Source: Metasolibacillus meyeri
GTDB taxonomy: Bacteria; Bacillota; Bacilli; Bacillales_A; Planococcaceae
DNA length: 38,947 nucleotides
Direction of reading: 5' to 3'
Assembly: GCF_003049505.1 (NCBI RefSeq)
Contig: NZ_PYWN01000099.1
Location: 1-38,947 of the forward strand
Positions 24,620-32,399 of the stretch are shown here, piece after piece. Position 1 is the first letter of the stretch; each line of letters opens with the position of its first letter. Below the pieces are notes generated by a model. That model was not told where the DNA came from and searched no databases. It worked only from the letters and a program-made list of their open reading frames with translations. A program made the position numbers and the translations under genes.

Positions 24620-25117
24620 TTAATGACCATGCCCATGATTATCCTCATCTTCTTCATCTTCCCCATGGTCACCATGATTCATTGAATTATCACTTTTGTC
24701 CTCAAGCACCTTGCTCATATCTGGGTTTCCTGCAATGATTTGTTGCTTTGGCATAACGTGTAAGCTGCGCGCTGTTGTATGTGCAAACATATAATAAACC
24801 CCGTCATGGTCGAATGTGAACGTCGCTTTGTACACACCGTCTTTATCTAACTGACCATCAATCATATGCCCTTCGCCTTTTAGCCCAGATTCCCATACTT
24901 CAAACTGAACACTTGCATCATCAACTGCTTCTTCGCCTTGTGTAACATAAGCAACTAAGTCGATTTCCTCATTAACTGCTACCTCTTCTGGTGTTTGAAT
25001 TTCAACGACGATTTCCTGTGGCATCACGCCGCTATCCATCGTATCCACTTCTGGCTCATCGTTACAACCTGTTAAAATCATTGGTACTGCTACTAAACTT
25101 AACAACCACTTTTTCAT
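24620..25117 (-). CDS. YtkA/FixH-like lipoprotein with His/Asp/Glu-rich tail
   Basis: A 165-residue lipoprotein. The signal peptide ends in the lipobox LTGC (Cys18). Residues about 35-125 form a YtkA/FixH-like immunoglobulin-type domain (VEIQTPEEVAVNEEIDLVAY ... GVYKATFTFDHDGVYYMF). The last 20 residues are nearly all His, Asp, Glu, Gly and Asn (NHGDHGEDEEDEDNHGHGH), which suggests metal binding. GGAGG overlaps the kinase stop, so it is translationally coupled and is the last gene of the lipoprotein-regulator-kinase operon. It is likely part of the sensing or response machinery of that system; the metal is unknown. Confidence 0.85.
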   Translation of the reverse strand: MKKWLLSLVAVPMILTGCNDEPEVDTMDSGVMPQEIVVEIQTPEEVAVNEEIDLVAYVTQGEEAVDDASVQFEVWESGLKGEGHMIDGQLDKDGVYKATFTFDHDGVYYMFAHTTARSLHVMPKQQIIAGNPDMSKVLEDKSDNSMNHGDHGEDEEDEDNHGHGH

Positions 25118-25120
25118 TAT

Positions 25121-26509
25121 TTATTCCTCCATTAATGGTATTTTCACATATACATATGTGCCTTTTCCTAATTCACTTTCTATTGTTAGTTGCCCTTTAT
25201 GTAGTTTCACTAACTGTTCAACAATGGATAAACCTAAGCCACTGCCACCATCCGAGCGACTCCTTGCCTTATTTACGCGATAAAAACGCTCTGTTATGTG
25301 AGGTAAATCTTCCGCTGGTATACCGATGCCTGTATCCTTTATTGCAATGATTGCATGCTGCTCTTCAGCTACTGTTGTAATTTGCACTTTTGATTCAGTT
25401 GAAGAATAACGAAGCGCGTTTTCTAAAATATTAATGAGAATTTGCTTTAGTTTTTCCTCATCACCTAAAACAATTAGTTCTTCATCTAGCATTTCATTTA
25501 TTTCAATTTGCTTCATTTGTGCTGCACCATATAAAATGGCAGTCACCTCGCGCACTGTTTCTGCAAGAGCAATTGGATAAAGCTCAAGCTCTTCCTGCTC
25601 CTGCGTTGTACGGGCTAACTGCAGTAGCTCATTCGTTAAACGCTCCATACGACCGGCCTCTCTCGCAATAAGCTGGATTGCCTCAAGTTGCTCGTCCTCT
25701 GTCATATAGTTTTGCCCAATTGCCTCACTATAGCCTTTAACATAGCTAATAGGTGTTCTTAACTCATGTGAAACCGTTGCTAAAAATGTCTTTTGTTGCT
25801 CGTCCTCCTGCTGAATTGCCTGCGCCATTTGATTAAAAGCTTCAGCTAGCTGCCCTACTTCATCTTTAGACGCTACATTTACCCTTGCTTCATAATGCCC
25901 TTCAGACATTTTTTCTGCTGCCCGTTGTACGTCATGAAGTGGTCGCATAATACGCCGCAATCCCTGTGCGATGAAAAAGGCTACAAACAGCGAAAATAAA
26001 GCAGCTCCACCAATTAATAAGCCAACATCTGTCGTAGCTAGCTCACTAATTTTCGTTAGGGGATAGTAGACATAAATAATGCCCTCTAAGCGATTGTACT
26101 CAGTAAATGGTAAAATAACAGAAATAATTGGACGGTCAAAGCGCTTTTCATAGCCTACCTTTGTCACCGTTTGTCCTTTTAGCAATTGTTCGCGCTCAAC
26201 AGGTCCTATCAGCGCATCATAATCTATGTCAAACGGTACACAAGCACTTAATTCACGTGGATTGCGCACCGCAAATATTTGAAAATGTGAATATGCATTA
26301 AAATCTTCAACACGAGCAATTAATGCATCGTCCACTTTCCCACCACGATACATTGTTTGTAGCTTTTCTCCCACCTCAATCATCGACTGCTCCATGTCAG
26401 AAACATATAACTCTTCATAAATGAAGTTTGACAAAATATACATAAAAGCAATTGTCGCAACAAGTAAGCTACACATTAATAGCCAAATTTTCGTCGTTAG
26501 CTTTTTCAT
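25121..26509 (-). CDS. HAMP-domain sensor histidine kinase
   Basis: A 462-residue kinase: transmembrane helix at about 7-28, extracellular sensor domain of about 130 residues, second helix at about 162-182, HAMP (183-235), HisKA with FLATVSHELRTP and His248, then HATPase_c (NILENALRYS, DTGIGIP, GGSGLGLSIVEQL). The sensor domain matches no family I can name; its single Cys lies in LSACVPF. The start at 26509 overlaps the regulator stop as ATGA; the longer frame to 26542 is not used. The ligand may be linked to the two lipoproteins encoded either side. Confidence 0.92.
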   Translation of the reverse strand: MKKLTTKIWLLMCSLLVATIAFMYILSNFIYEELYVSDMEQSMIEVGEKLQTMYRGGKVDDALIARVEDFNAYSHFQIFAVRNPRELSACVPFDIDYDALIGPVEREQLLKGQTVTKVGYEKRFDRPIISVILPFTEYNRLEGIIYVYYPLTKISELATTDVGLLIGGAALFSLFVAFFIAQGLRRIMRPLHDVQRAAEKMSEGHYEARVNVASKDEVGQLAEAFNQMAQAIQQEDEQQKTFLATVSHELRTPISYVKGYSEAIGQNYMTEDEQLEAIQLIAREAGRMERLTNELLQLARTTQEQEELELYPIALAETVREVTAILYGAAQMKQIEINEMLDEELIVLGDEEKLKQILINILENALRYSSTESKVQITTVAEEQHAIIAIKDTGIGIPAEDLPHITERFYRVNKARSRSDGGSGLGLSIVEQLVKLHKGQLTIESELGKGTYVYVKIPLMEE

Positions 26510-27198
26510 AACGGTTCTCCGAATCGATAGCCGATCCCCCAAACCGTTTGAATATATTCACTTGCTTCCTTCAATTGCTTCCCAAGCTTTAAGCGTAGCG
26601 TTTTAATATGCGTGTCAACTGTGCGTGTACCACCTACATAATCCATATCCCAAATACACTCAAGTAATTGTTCACGCGAATAAACGATATTCGGATTTTG
26701 TATAAATAAATGGAGAATTTCATATTCCTTTAAGGTAAGCGGTACGGGTACATCTTGCACAAATACCTTTCTTGACACCTCATCTATTTTAATAACACCA
26801 TGCATCAACAGCTTTTGTACTGGTTGTACACCCGCTGTCTCTGTACGCCTTAATACAGCAAAAATTCTTGCAATGACTTCATTTGCAGTAAAGGGTTTGA
26901 CGATATAATCATCCCCACCAATTGTTAAGCCATTTACTTTATCCTCATTCGCGTCTTTAGCTGTTAAAAAAATAATCGGCACATTAGACGTTTGGCGAAT
27001 CGTCTTACAAACGGTGAAACCATCAATTTCAGGCATCATCACATCTAATAATATAAGGTCAACCGAGCGTTTACTTAGTTGCTCATATGCCTCATAGCCG
27101 TTCGCTGCTGTCATCGTTCGTATATTTTCCTTGCGTAAAATGACTTCCAATAAATTTCTCATATCTCGCTCATCATCTACAATTAATACAGTTGTCAT
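26506..27198 (-). CDS. OmpR-family response regulator
   Basis: A 230-residue regulator with receiver (acidic pair DDE at 8-10, phospho-acceptor Asp52, Thr79, Lys101) and a C-terminal winged helix (GGTRTVDTHIKTLRLKLGKQ, ending TVWGIGYRF). The GGGG tract that serves as ribosome binding site lies in the end of the preceding gene, and the ATG directly follows that stop codon (TAAATG). Targets are unknown; the operon itself is the first candidate. Confidence 0.93.
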   Translation of the reverse strand: MTTVLIVDDERDMRNLLEVILRKENIRTMTAANGYEAYEQLSKRSVDLILLDVMMPEIDGFTVCKTIRQTSNVPIIFLTAKDANEDKVNGLTIGGDDYIVKPFTANEVIARIFAVLRRTETAGVQPVQKLLMHGVIKIDEVSRKVFVQDVPVPLTLKEYEILHLFIQNPNIVYSREQLLECIWDMDYVGGTRTVDTHIKTLRLKLGKQLKEASEYIQTVWGIGYRFGEPL

Positions 27199-28146
27199 TT
27201 AGGAATCCCCCCTTACAAGCAATTGAAACGGCCCTCTATCTACTGGAATCGTCTGATCGATTTGACCTTGCTGTATAAAATATAATGTATGGTCATCATA
27301 GCCTGCAACGACAACATGCTCATTAAAATACGCCACAGCAAATGGGTTTGCGCCTATTTCTAATTGCCATTTTATCTTGCCTGTAGGCTCTGCTACATAA
27401 AGCATATTGCTTCCATGGCTAACAATGGCTAGCTCATTTTCACTTTGCGCAAAGCCAATGGGCATCAATGGCATCGACCATGTCGAAAGCACTTCACCAG
27501 ATGCTAAATCGAGTAGCTTCACCGTCTCATTTGGACGCATTCCTTCGCCATGCCCACCAATTAATAGCGTATCATCAATAATAGCTAAGCCATGTGAGGA
27601 TTTTTCAATAGGCCACTCAGCTTGTAATGCTAGATCTTGCATGGAAACGACCGATAGCGAAGTATCTTTATAATTAACAATATATAATAGACCTTTATGC
27701 GCAATCATCGACATCGGATAATTGCGTAACGCCAGCTCACCATCTGGTTCACCATATAAATTGTAGCGCATTAATTTATTCGTGCGACTATTCGTTAAAA
27801 AAATCAACTGCTCATTTTCAGCATAATAGGCATTTGTCGTGCCAATCCCTGTGTCGAGTGTATCGAGCTTTTTTCCTGAAGATAGCTCGTAAATATCAGC
27901 CTCTGCTAATTGATGCCCATATAATAGAACGCGATCTTGTTGAAGTAAGATTGCACCCGTATACGCTTTTTCAAACGTCCAATCTGCAATCAGCTCACCT
28001 TCGCGATTATAAAAAGTAAGCGAGGGCTCCACAATATTCATCGATGCAACAAATGATTGATGTGTGTTAATACTTTGGAAGCGTTCATTCGTACATCCTA
28101 CTAATAACGATACAAAAACAATGATATATACCATTTTATACTTCAT
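27199..28146 (-). CDS. Beta-propeller (YncE-like) lipoprotein
   Basis: A 315-residue lipoprotein with lipobox LVGC (Cys18 from the ATG at 28146). The mature part consists of repeated beta-blade segments (LTFYNREGELIADW, IYELSSGKKLDTLD, LRNYPMSMIAHKGLLYIVNY, KLLDLASGEVLSTW, EPTGKIKWQLEIGANPFAVA) as in YncE/quinoprotein-like propellers, probably about seven blades. No catalytic motif is seen. GGAGG lies 7 nt before this ATG; the adjacent ATG at 28149 is an alternative. It is first in an operon with the regulator, kinase and YtkA lipoprotein, so a role as extracytoplasmic sensor or binding protein is plausible. Confidence 0.82.
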   Translation of the reverse strand: MKYKMVYIIVFVSLLVGCTNERFQSINTHQSFVASMNIVEPSLTFYNREGELIADWTFEKAYTGAILLQQDRVLLYGHQLAEADIYELSSGKKLDTLDTGIGTTNAYYAENEQLIFLTNSRTNKLMRYNLYGEPDGELALRNYPMSMIAHKGLLYIVNYKDTSLSVVSMQDLALQAEWPIEKSSHGLAIIDDTLLIGGHGEGMRPNETVKLLDLASGEVLSTWSMPLMPIGFAQSENELAIVSHGSNMLYVAEPTGKIKWQLEIGANPFAVAYFNEHVVVAGYDDHTLYFIQQGQIDQTIPVDRGPFQLLVRGDS

Positions 28147-28259
28147 CATTAACCCTCCCACTCTATCGTACTGGATAATTGTGAAATAATAATGAAAAAC
28201 TTGCGGTAAATTTATGAACAAAAAATGTTTATTTAGAAAGTAGTGCTATTTTATTTAAA

Positions 28260-28314
28260 CTTTAAAAACGCAAGAAATCAATTTTAAGAACATTGATTTC
28301 TTGCGTTTTTAAAG
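28260..28314. terminator. Perfect 23-bp inverted repeat, terminator-like in both directions
   Basis: 28260-28282 and 28292-28314 are perfect complements with a 9-nt loop. AAAAA/TTTTT tracts near the outer end fit a rho-independent terminator in either direction. On the minus strand it could end the permease/TIGR03943 operon. Confidence 0.7.
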
Positions 28315-28455
28315 CTGAAAATCCCTCTGAACAACGAAAAATCTAGTTTTACTTATTCATTTTAAAAGTGAAGGCAAAGGTGTTAAATCTAGTGTTTTTA
28401 ACATTTCAAAAAGATAATCACTTTGCTGAATAATATTTCAAACTAAAAGCACATC
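28315..28455 (-). pseudogene. Possible coding remnant between two hairpins
   Basis: A minus-strand frame of 26 codons ends QQSDYLFEMLKTLDLTPLPS then LLK and TGA. It reads like a protein C-terminus, but no start or body remains. I cannot name the family. Confidence 0.2.
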
Positions 28456-28496
28456 GTTGTCTGAAAAGTGGTGCGTTAGGCCACTTTTCAGACAAC
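28456..28496. repeat. Perfect 16-bp hairpin without U-tract
   Basis: GTTGTCTGAAAAGTGG at 28456-28471 is exactly complementary to 28481-28496, with a 9-nt loop. It lies 10 bp past the stop of the TIGR03943 gene. No T-run follows on either strand, so it may stabilise the mRNA end or be an element remnant rather than a terminator. Confidence 0.75.
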
Positions 28497-28505
28497 TCTT
28501 AGAGC

Positions 28506-29417
28506 TTATGACGTAATAAAAACATCAATTGGATATAAATAAGGTGTTTCGGGCTCTTGAATTTTTGCCCACTGTTCTACTTTAATGACAGGTAAATATG
28601 CACCGTTAAATTCGGTTATATCGATTGTGCCAATTGCTTCAAGCCATGTATCTTCTTCAAGGGTAATGACCTCTGGGAAGTCGGAAAGAAAGCCTACTAT
28701 ATTTGCATCTGCAATACAATGTGTAATAAAAAACCTTGATAAAACAAGTTGATTTTCAGCAAACTCTTCCTCTCTTAACACAAAGCCTTTTAATTGGATT
28801 CTTCTACCTATATATTGTGCTATATTATTATTAATTTCATCGTAATAAATAATATAGTCTTCATCCGTCATATTAACTTTTTCTTTTTTTGCAAGCTCTG
28901 CTCTTAAAAGCTCATATTCATTTTCCTTCATTTCCTTTCTCCCGTCTATTAATACTGGATCAGGTTCGTGATCGTATATATTTTCAACAGCCGTATTATT
29001 CGAAGTAACATAATCCTCTATTTTAGCTTGCTGCTGCTTTGTCAGCATCATAATGCCACCCTTTTTATCAGCTATTGTAGAGCCTAATATTTGAGCTGGC
29101 ATAAGGAAGCCTGTCAGTATTGGTATAATAATAATTGTATATGAAAGGAATTTTCTGGTTGTGAAAGCTGAGGTTCCATGGTCATGCGAGGAGCAGCAAT
29201 GCTGACAATGTTGTTCTCTTTTATGAGTAAATGAAACGATTCGAGTCATTTGCACTAAAAACAAAAGGAGAAACAATAGCGCAGCAGCTATGCTCAAATG
29301 ATCGTATTTAGGGTTAATTAATTTCTTTATTTCTCCAGTCCAATGTAAACTAAAAAGCATCGTGGAAAATGCCAACAAAATGCAGGCTCTAAACGTTTGT
29401 TGGTAATGAAATTTCAC
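28506..29417 (-). CDS. TIGR03943/DUF1980 membrane protein, YcgQ-like
   Basis: A 303-residue protein with about three N-terminal membrane segments (about 8-27, 42-60, 93-112). Between the second and third lies a potential metal-binding stretch HCQHCCSSHDH at 70-80. The soluble C-terminal domain contains an OB-like region (IGRRIQLKGFVLREEEF) and the family's conserved FFITHCIADA. GTG start with GGGAGGG, 11 bp after the COG0701 permease. In many bacteria this pair travels with zinc- or metal-handling genes; in B. subtilis it is ycgQ-ycgR. The transported species is not known. Confidence 0.85.
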   Translation of the reverse strand: MKFHYQQTFRACILLAFSTMLFSLHWTGEIKKLINPKYDHLSIAAALLFLLLFLVQMTRIVSFTHKREQHCQHCCSSHDHGTSAFTTRKFLSYTIIIIPILTGFLMPAQILGSTIADKKGGIMMLTKQQQAKIEDYVTSNNTAVENIYDHEPDPVLIDGRKEMKENEYELLRAELAKKEKVNMTDEDYIIYYDEINNNIAQYIGRRIQLKGFVLREEEFAENQLVLSRFFITHCIADANIVGFLSDFPEVITLEEDTWLEAIGTIDITEFNGAYLPVIKVEQWAKIQEPETPYLYPIDVFITS

Positions 29418-29428
29418 GTTGTCCCTCC

Positions 29429-30433
29429 CTATATTATATCTGCCAATAAAAATAAGCTAAAATAAACGATAGCGCTAATAAAAATGAATAGCCATACGAC
29501 AAATTTAACTTTAAATATACTTAATAGCATAATTGTATTTTTTAAATCAATCATAGGACCGAAAATTAAAAATGACAGAATGGCTGGCGTAGGAAATATT
29601 GAACTAAATGAAGCGCCTATAAATGCGTCTGCTTCAGAACAAAGCGAAAGAATAAATGCTAGCCCCATCATCACCAACAACGAGGAGGATAAGTCATCTC
29701 CAATTGACACCAACGCCTTTGTAGACATATAAGTTTGTACAAAAGCCGCTAAAAATGCACCAATAATTAAATACTTCCCCATATCAAAGAACTCGTCTAC
29801 TGCATGTTTTAACATATTGTGCATTTTTCTTAACAAAGGCTCTTTGTTCGTTTTGACAACATCCTGAGCCTGTACAATTCCCTTCTTAAATTGATTTCCT
29901 TTAAAAAACAAGCTAACAAGTAGCGCTATCACGATTGCAATGATAAAGCCAAGAACCATTCGATATCCCGCTATTTCCCAATTGTTGCCGAAAGCCATAT
30001 ATGTTGAAATAATAACGATAGGATTAATCAGGGGGCCTGTCAGCATAAATCCGATGGCAGCAGGTAGTGGCACCCCTTTTGTAATAAGCCTTCTCACGAT
30101 TGGCACAATGCCACATTCACAAGCAGGAAACAATGCGCCTACAAAACAGCCCATAATAACAGACAGAAATTTGTTTTTAGGAATCCATTTTCGAAGATGC
30201 TCTTCCGTTAAAAATATTTGAATAAATCCCGCAATTAATACCCCTATCAAGACAAAGGGAAGAGCCTCTATTAAAATACTTAAAAATATCGTATTTAAAC
30301 TGAAAAAAGATGCTGTCATTGCGCTAAAAGAAGTTATATTATTTACAATTGGTGCGATCAAAAATAGTAATAGTAAAATAAACATTGCCCAAGCAATAAA
30401 AAGCCCTCTTGAAATAAAAGCGTTTTTTTCCAT
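29429..30433 (-). CDS. COG0701/UPF0718 permease, YcgR-like
   Basis: A 334-residue polytopic permease with about eight transmembrane helices in two halves. The family motif is present: FVGALFPACECGIVP, then a conserved Arg pair and GVPLPAAIGFMLTGPLINP. A cytoplasmic loop at about 170-210 separates the halves. I chose the ATG at 30433 (GGAGGG upstream); an upstream ATG at 30493 would add 20 residues without support. First gene of a two-gene operon with the TIGR03943 protein. Substrate unknown; I found no Zur-type box upstream. Confidence 0.87.
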   Translation of the reverse strand: MEKNAFISRGLFIAWAMFILLLLFLIAPIVNNITSFSAMTASFFSLNTIFLSILIEALPFVLIGVLIAGFIQIFLTEEHLRKWIPKNKFLSVIMGCFVGALFPACECGIVPIVRRLITKGVPLPAAIGFMLTGPLINPIVIISTYMAFGNNWEIAGYRMVLGFIIAIVIALLVSLFFKGNQFKKGIVQAQDVVKTNKEPLLRKMHNMLKHAVDEFFDMGKYLIIGAFLAAFVQTYMSTKALVSIGDDLSSSLLVMMGLAFILSLCSEADAFIGASFSSIFPTPAILSFLIFGPMIDLKNTIMLLSIFKVKFVVWLFIFISAIVYFSLFLLADII

Positions 30434-30554
30434 AGTTCCCTCCATAACATCTTGAAGTATATTGCAACTGCCTATGAAATCATCATGTTTCAAAGTAACT
30501 TATGAAAAATAGTATTTATATATGCTCATCCAAACTGTGCTCTTTTGAATTACC

Positions 30555-30602
30555 TAGTTCAAAAGTAGTGATTCGCCCAGCGGATGATGAAAATCGCCCA
30601 AC
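30555..30602. repeat. Third copy of the ATTCGC-type intergenic repeat
   Basis: TAGTTCAAAAGTAGTG at 30555 is followed by ATTCGCCCA at 30571 and a degenerate AATCGCCCA exactly 21 bp later. The leader is almost identical to that at 21395. Confidence 0.75.
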
Positions 30603-30656
30603 CATGGCCTGTTTTCACACAGAAAACATTGCTGACTCAAGTTGAATTCACTGAAT

Positions 30657-30689
30657 TCAAAAAAGGGACGTGTCTTTTTAGACAGTCCC
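30657..30689 (-). terminator. Terminator of hemY
   Basis: On the minus strand GGGACTGTCT pairs with AGACACGTCCC (one bulge) around an AAAA loop and is followed by TTTTTT. It begins 5 bp past the hemY stop. Confidence 0.92.
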
Positions 30690-30693
30690 ATCG

Positions 30694-32121
30694 TTATTTG
30701 TCGTATTCAAATAGTTTTGCAAGTATATTTTGTGCGACGTCTTTTCCTTGTGCAACACATTCAGGCACGCTTATTCCTTCATAGGAGCTACCTGCTATTT
30801 GAACATAAGGAAATTGCTGCATTAATTCCTCTTGCATCGTATGAAGGCGTTTTTCATGTCCTACTGTATATTGTGGCATTCCTTGCTTCCAGCGTGTCAC
30901 AACAGTAAAAAGCGGCTGATCCTGTATGCCTAATAAACGGGATAAATCTTGTAACACTGTTTTTTCAATGTTCGTATCCGAAAGCTCTACAACTGCCTCA
31001 TCGCCAACTCGCCCGATATAAACACGCAATAAATCGCAATCGTCTGGTGCTACATTATCCCATTTTCTGTTGCTCCACGTACAGGAAGTAATAACAAAAT
31101 CGCTATTTCTTGAAACGAAAAAGCTCATCGCCTCTTTGTACTTTTCAATTTGCTCACGTTTAAATGCCATCGTGACAGTAGCAATTGTTGCATAGCTCAT
31201 ATTGGGCAAATCCTGCATTAAATCATGCGCTTTAAATGCTTCCTTCGTCACATTAAAGGGTGATGTCATGATAACAGCATCTGCCTGTATTGGGTCACCG
31301 TTGTTAACATGAATCGACATAGAGCCGTCCGCTTCTTGATCGATTGCCTCTACGCGGACACCTTTTAAAATGGTACATGCTGCAATTTGCTTTTCTAACG
31401 CTTCCACTAAGGTTTCTAAGCCATTTTGAAACGTTTCATAATAAGCCTGCTCGCCAATAATATGTGGATACAAATGCTTGCCATTTTTCTTTAAACCTAG
31501 TAGTAAACTGCGATGTTCCTTTTCCAATTGAAAAAACTGTGGAAACATTGCTTGTATACTTAAATGGTCTATATCACCAGCAAATGTCCCAGCTAATAAT
31601 GGTTCAACTAAATTTTCAACTACTTCTTTGCCAAATCGACGTCTAAAAAAATCGCCAATTGGTTCATCTTCTTTTTCAGGTGATTTAGGTAATAATAAAT
31701 CGCCAATTGCTCGAATTTTACCTGTAAGCGAAATTAAACCAGATGTTATAAATGAAGATACTTGAGGTGCTCCTCCTAGTAAAATACCACTTGGAATAGG
31801 ATAAAGCTCTCCACCTACTGCGACATATGTTTGTCCCGTATTATGGTGAACGATTTCATCTTCAATTCCTAAATTAGCAGCTAAGTTACGTACACTTCCA
31901 GATTGATCGAAAAATGATTCGGGACCTCGCTCAATTATAAAACCATCTTTACGCAATGTTTGAATTTTTCCTCCAAGACGCAGTGATGCTTCAATCAGTA
32001 TAATTTCTATAGGTAAATGATTTTTTTTCGCTTCTTGCTGCAAATAAAAGGCTGCGGATAATCCAGTGATGCCTCCACCAACAACAACAATCCTCCGTTT
32101 TTTTCTACTTGTCACTCTCAT
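30694..32121 (-). CDS. hemY: Coproporphyrinogen III oxidase (HemY/CgoX)
   Basis: A 475-residue FAD flavoenzyme. In Firmicutes this enzyme oxidises coproporphyrinogen III to coproporphyrin III in the coproporphyrin-dependent haem route, although it is often annotated protoporphyrinogen oxidase. The N-terminal dinucleotide fold VVVGGGITGLSAAFYLQ, the LGGKIQTL segment, ERGPESFF and a C-terminal IAGSSYEGISVPECVAQGK are present. The ATG at 32121 is preferred (GTG at 32124 is adjacent); AAGAGAG is a weak ribosome binding site. In B. subtilis hemE-hemH-hemY are contiguous; here 278 bp with hairpins separate hemY from hemH. Confidence 0.94.
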   Translation of the reverse strand: MRVTSRKKRRIVVVGGGITGLSAAFYLQQEAKKNHLPIEIILIEASLRLGGKIQTLRKDGFIIERGPESFFDQSGSVRNLAANLGIEDEIVHHNTGQTYVAVGGELYPIPSGILLGGAPQVSSFITSGLISLTGKIRAIGDLLLPKSPEKEDEPIGDFFRRRFGKEVVENLVEPLLAGTFAGDIDHLSIQAMFPQFFQLEKEHRSLLLGLKKNGKHLYPHIIGEQAYYETFQNGLETLVEALEKQIAACTILKGVRVEAIDQEADGSMSIHVNNGDPIQADAVIMTSPFNVTKEAFKAHDLMQDLPNMSYATIATVTMAFKREQIEKYKEAMSFFVSRNSDFVITSCTWSNRKWDNVAPDDCDLLRVYIGRVGDEAVVELSDTNIEKTVLQDLSRLLGIQDQPLFTVVTRWKQGMPQYTVGHEKRLHTMQEELMQQFPYVQIAGSSYEGISVPECVAQGKDVAQNILAKLFEYDK

Positions 32122-32156
32122 CACTCTCTTATTATAAGTATCGCATGTGATAATCC

Positions 32157-32230
32157 TTTATCTTGATTCAGAAGAAGATTCAAGATGAATGCTTACACAG
32201 CTATGCAAACTCCTGCTGAATCAAGATAAA
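32157..32230. repeat. 15-bp perfect inverted repeat between hemH and hemY
   Basis: TTTATCTTGATTCAG at 32157-32171 and its exact complement at 32216-32230 lie 44 bp apart. It directly abuts the GTGAAACTTCAATCAG element. It could be part of a decayed small element. Confidence 0.6.
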
Positions 32231-32279
32231 GTGAAACTTCAATCAGCGAAAGACCCTCTAGCCGATCGCTAACTTTCAC
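32226..32279. repeat. GTGAAACTTCAATCAG hairpin element, copy A
   Basis: The first 21 bp, beginning ATAAAGTGAAAC, are identical to 37645-37665. The element runs from GTGAAA to TTTCAC (32231-32279), with an internal AGCGA/TCGCT stem. Copy B has different middle bases but the same ends. Confidence 0.7.
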
Positions 32280-32345
32280 TAATCCAATAGTTGGTTTCTA
32301 AATAGTGATACCTACCATAATAGCAGCCACACTAGAATTGAATAT

Positions 32346-32390
32346 ATAAGGTAAAAATCCACAGATATAGTTAGTGAATTTTTACCTTAT
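32346..32390 (-). terminator. Hairpin after hemH, possible weak terminator
   Basis: A 17-bp stem (32346-32362 with 32374-32390) with one mismatch. On the minus strand the 3' arm contains GGATTTTTACC but no free U-tract follows, so read-through to hemY is possible. Confidence 0.6.
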
Positions 32391-32399
32391 CAAAGGAAT

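Noticed and set aside
28456-28496. Rho-independent terminator of the TIGR03943 gene
   Set aside because: The stem is perfect, but no T-run follows on the minus strand (AACGATG follows), so I list it as a hairpin and prefer 28260-28314 as terminator.
30434-30560. Zur operator upstream of the COG0701 permease
   Set aside because: I looked for TCGTAATNATTACGA-like symmetry because this family is often zinc-linked; nothing close is present.
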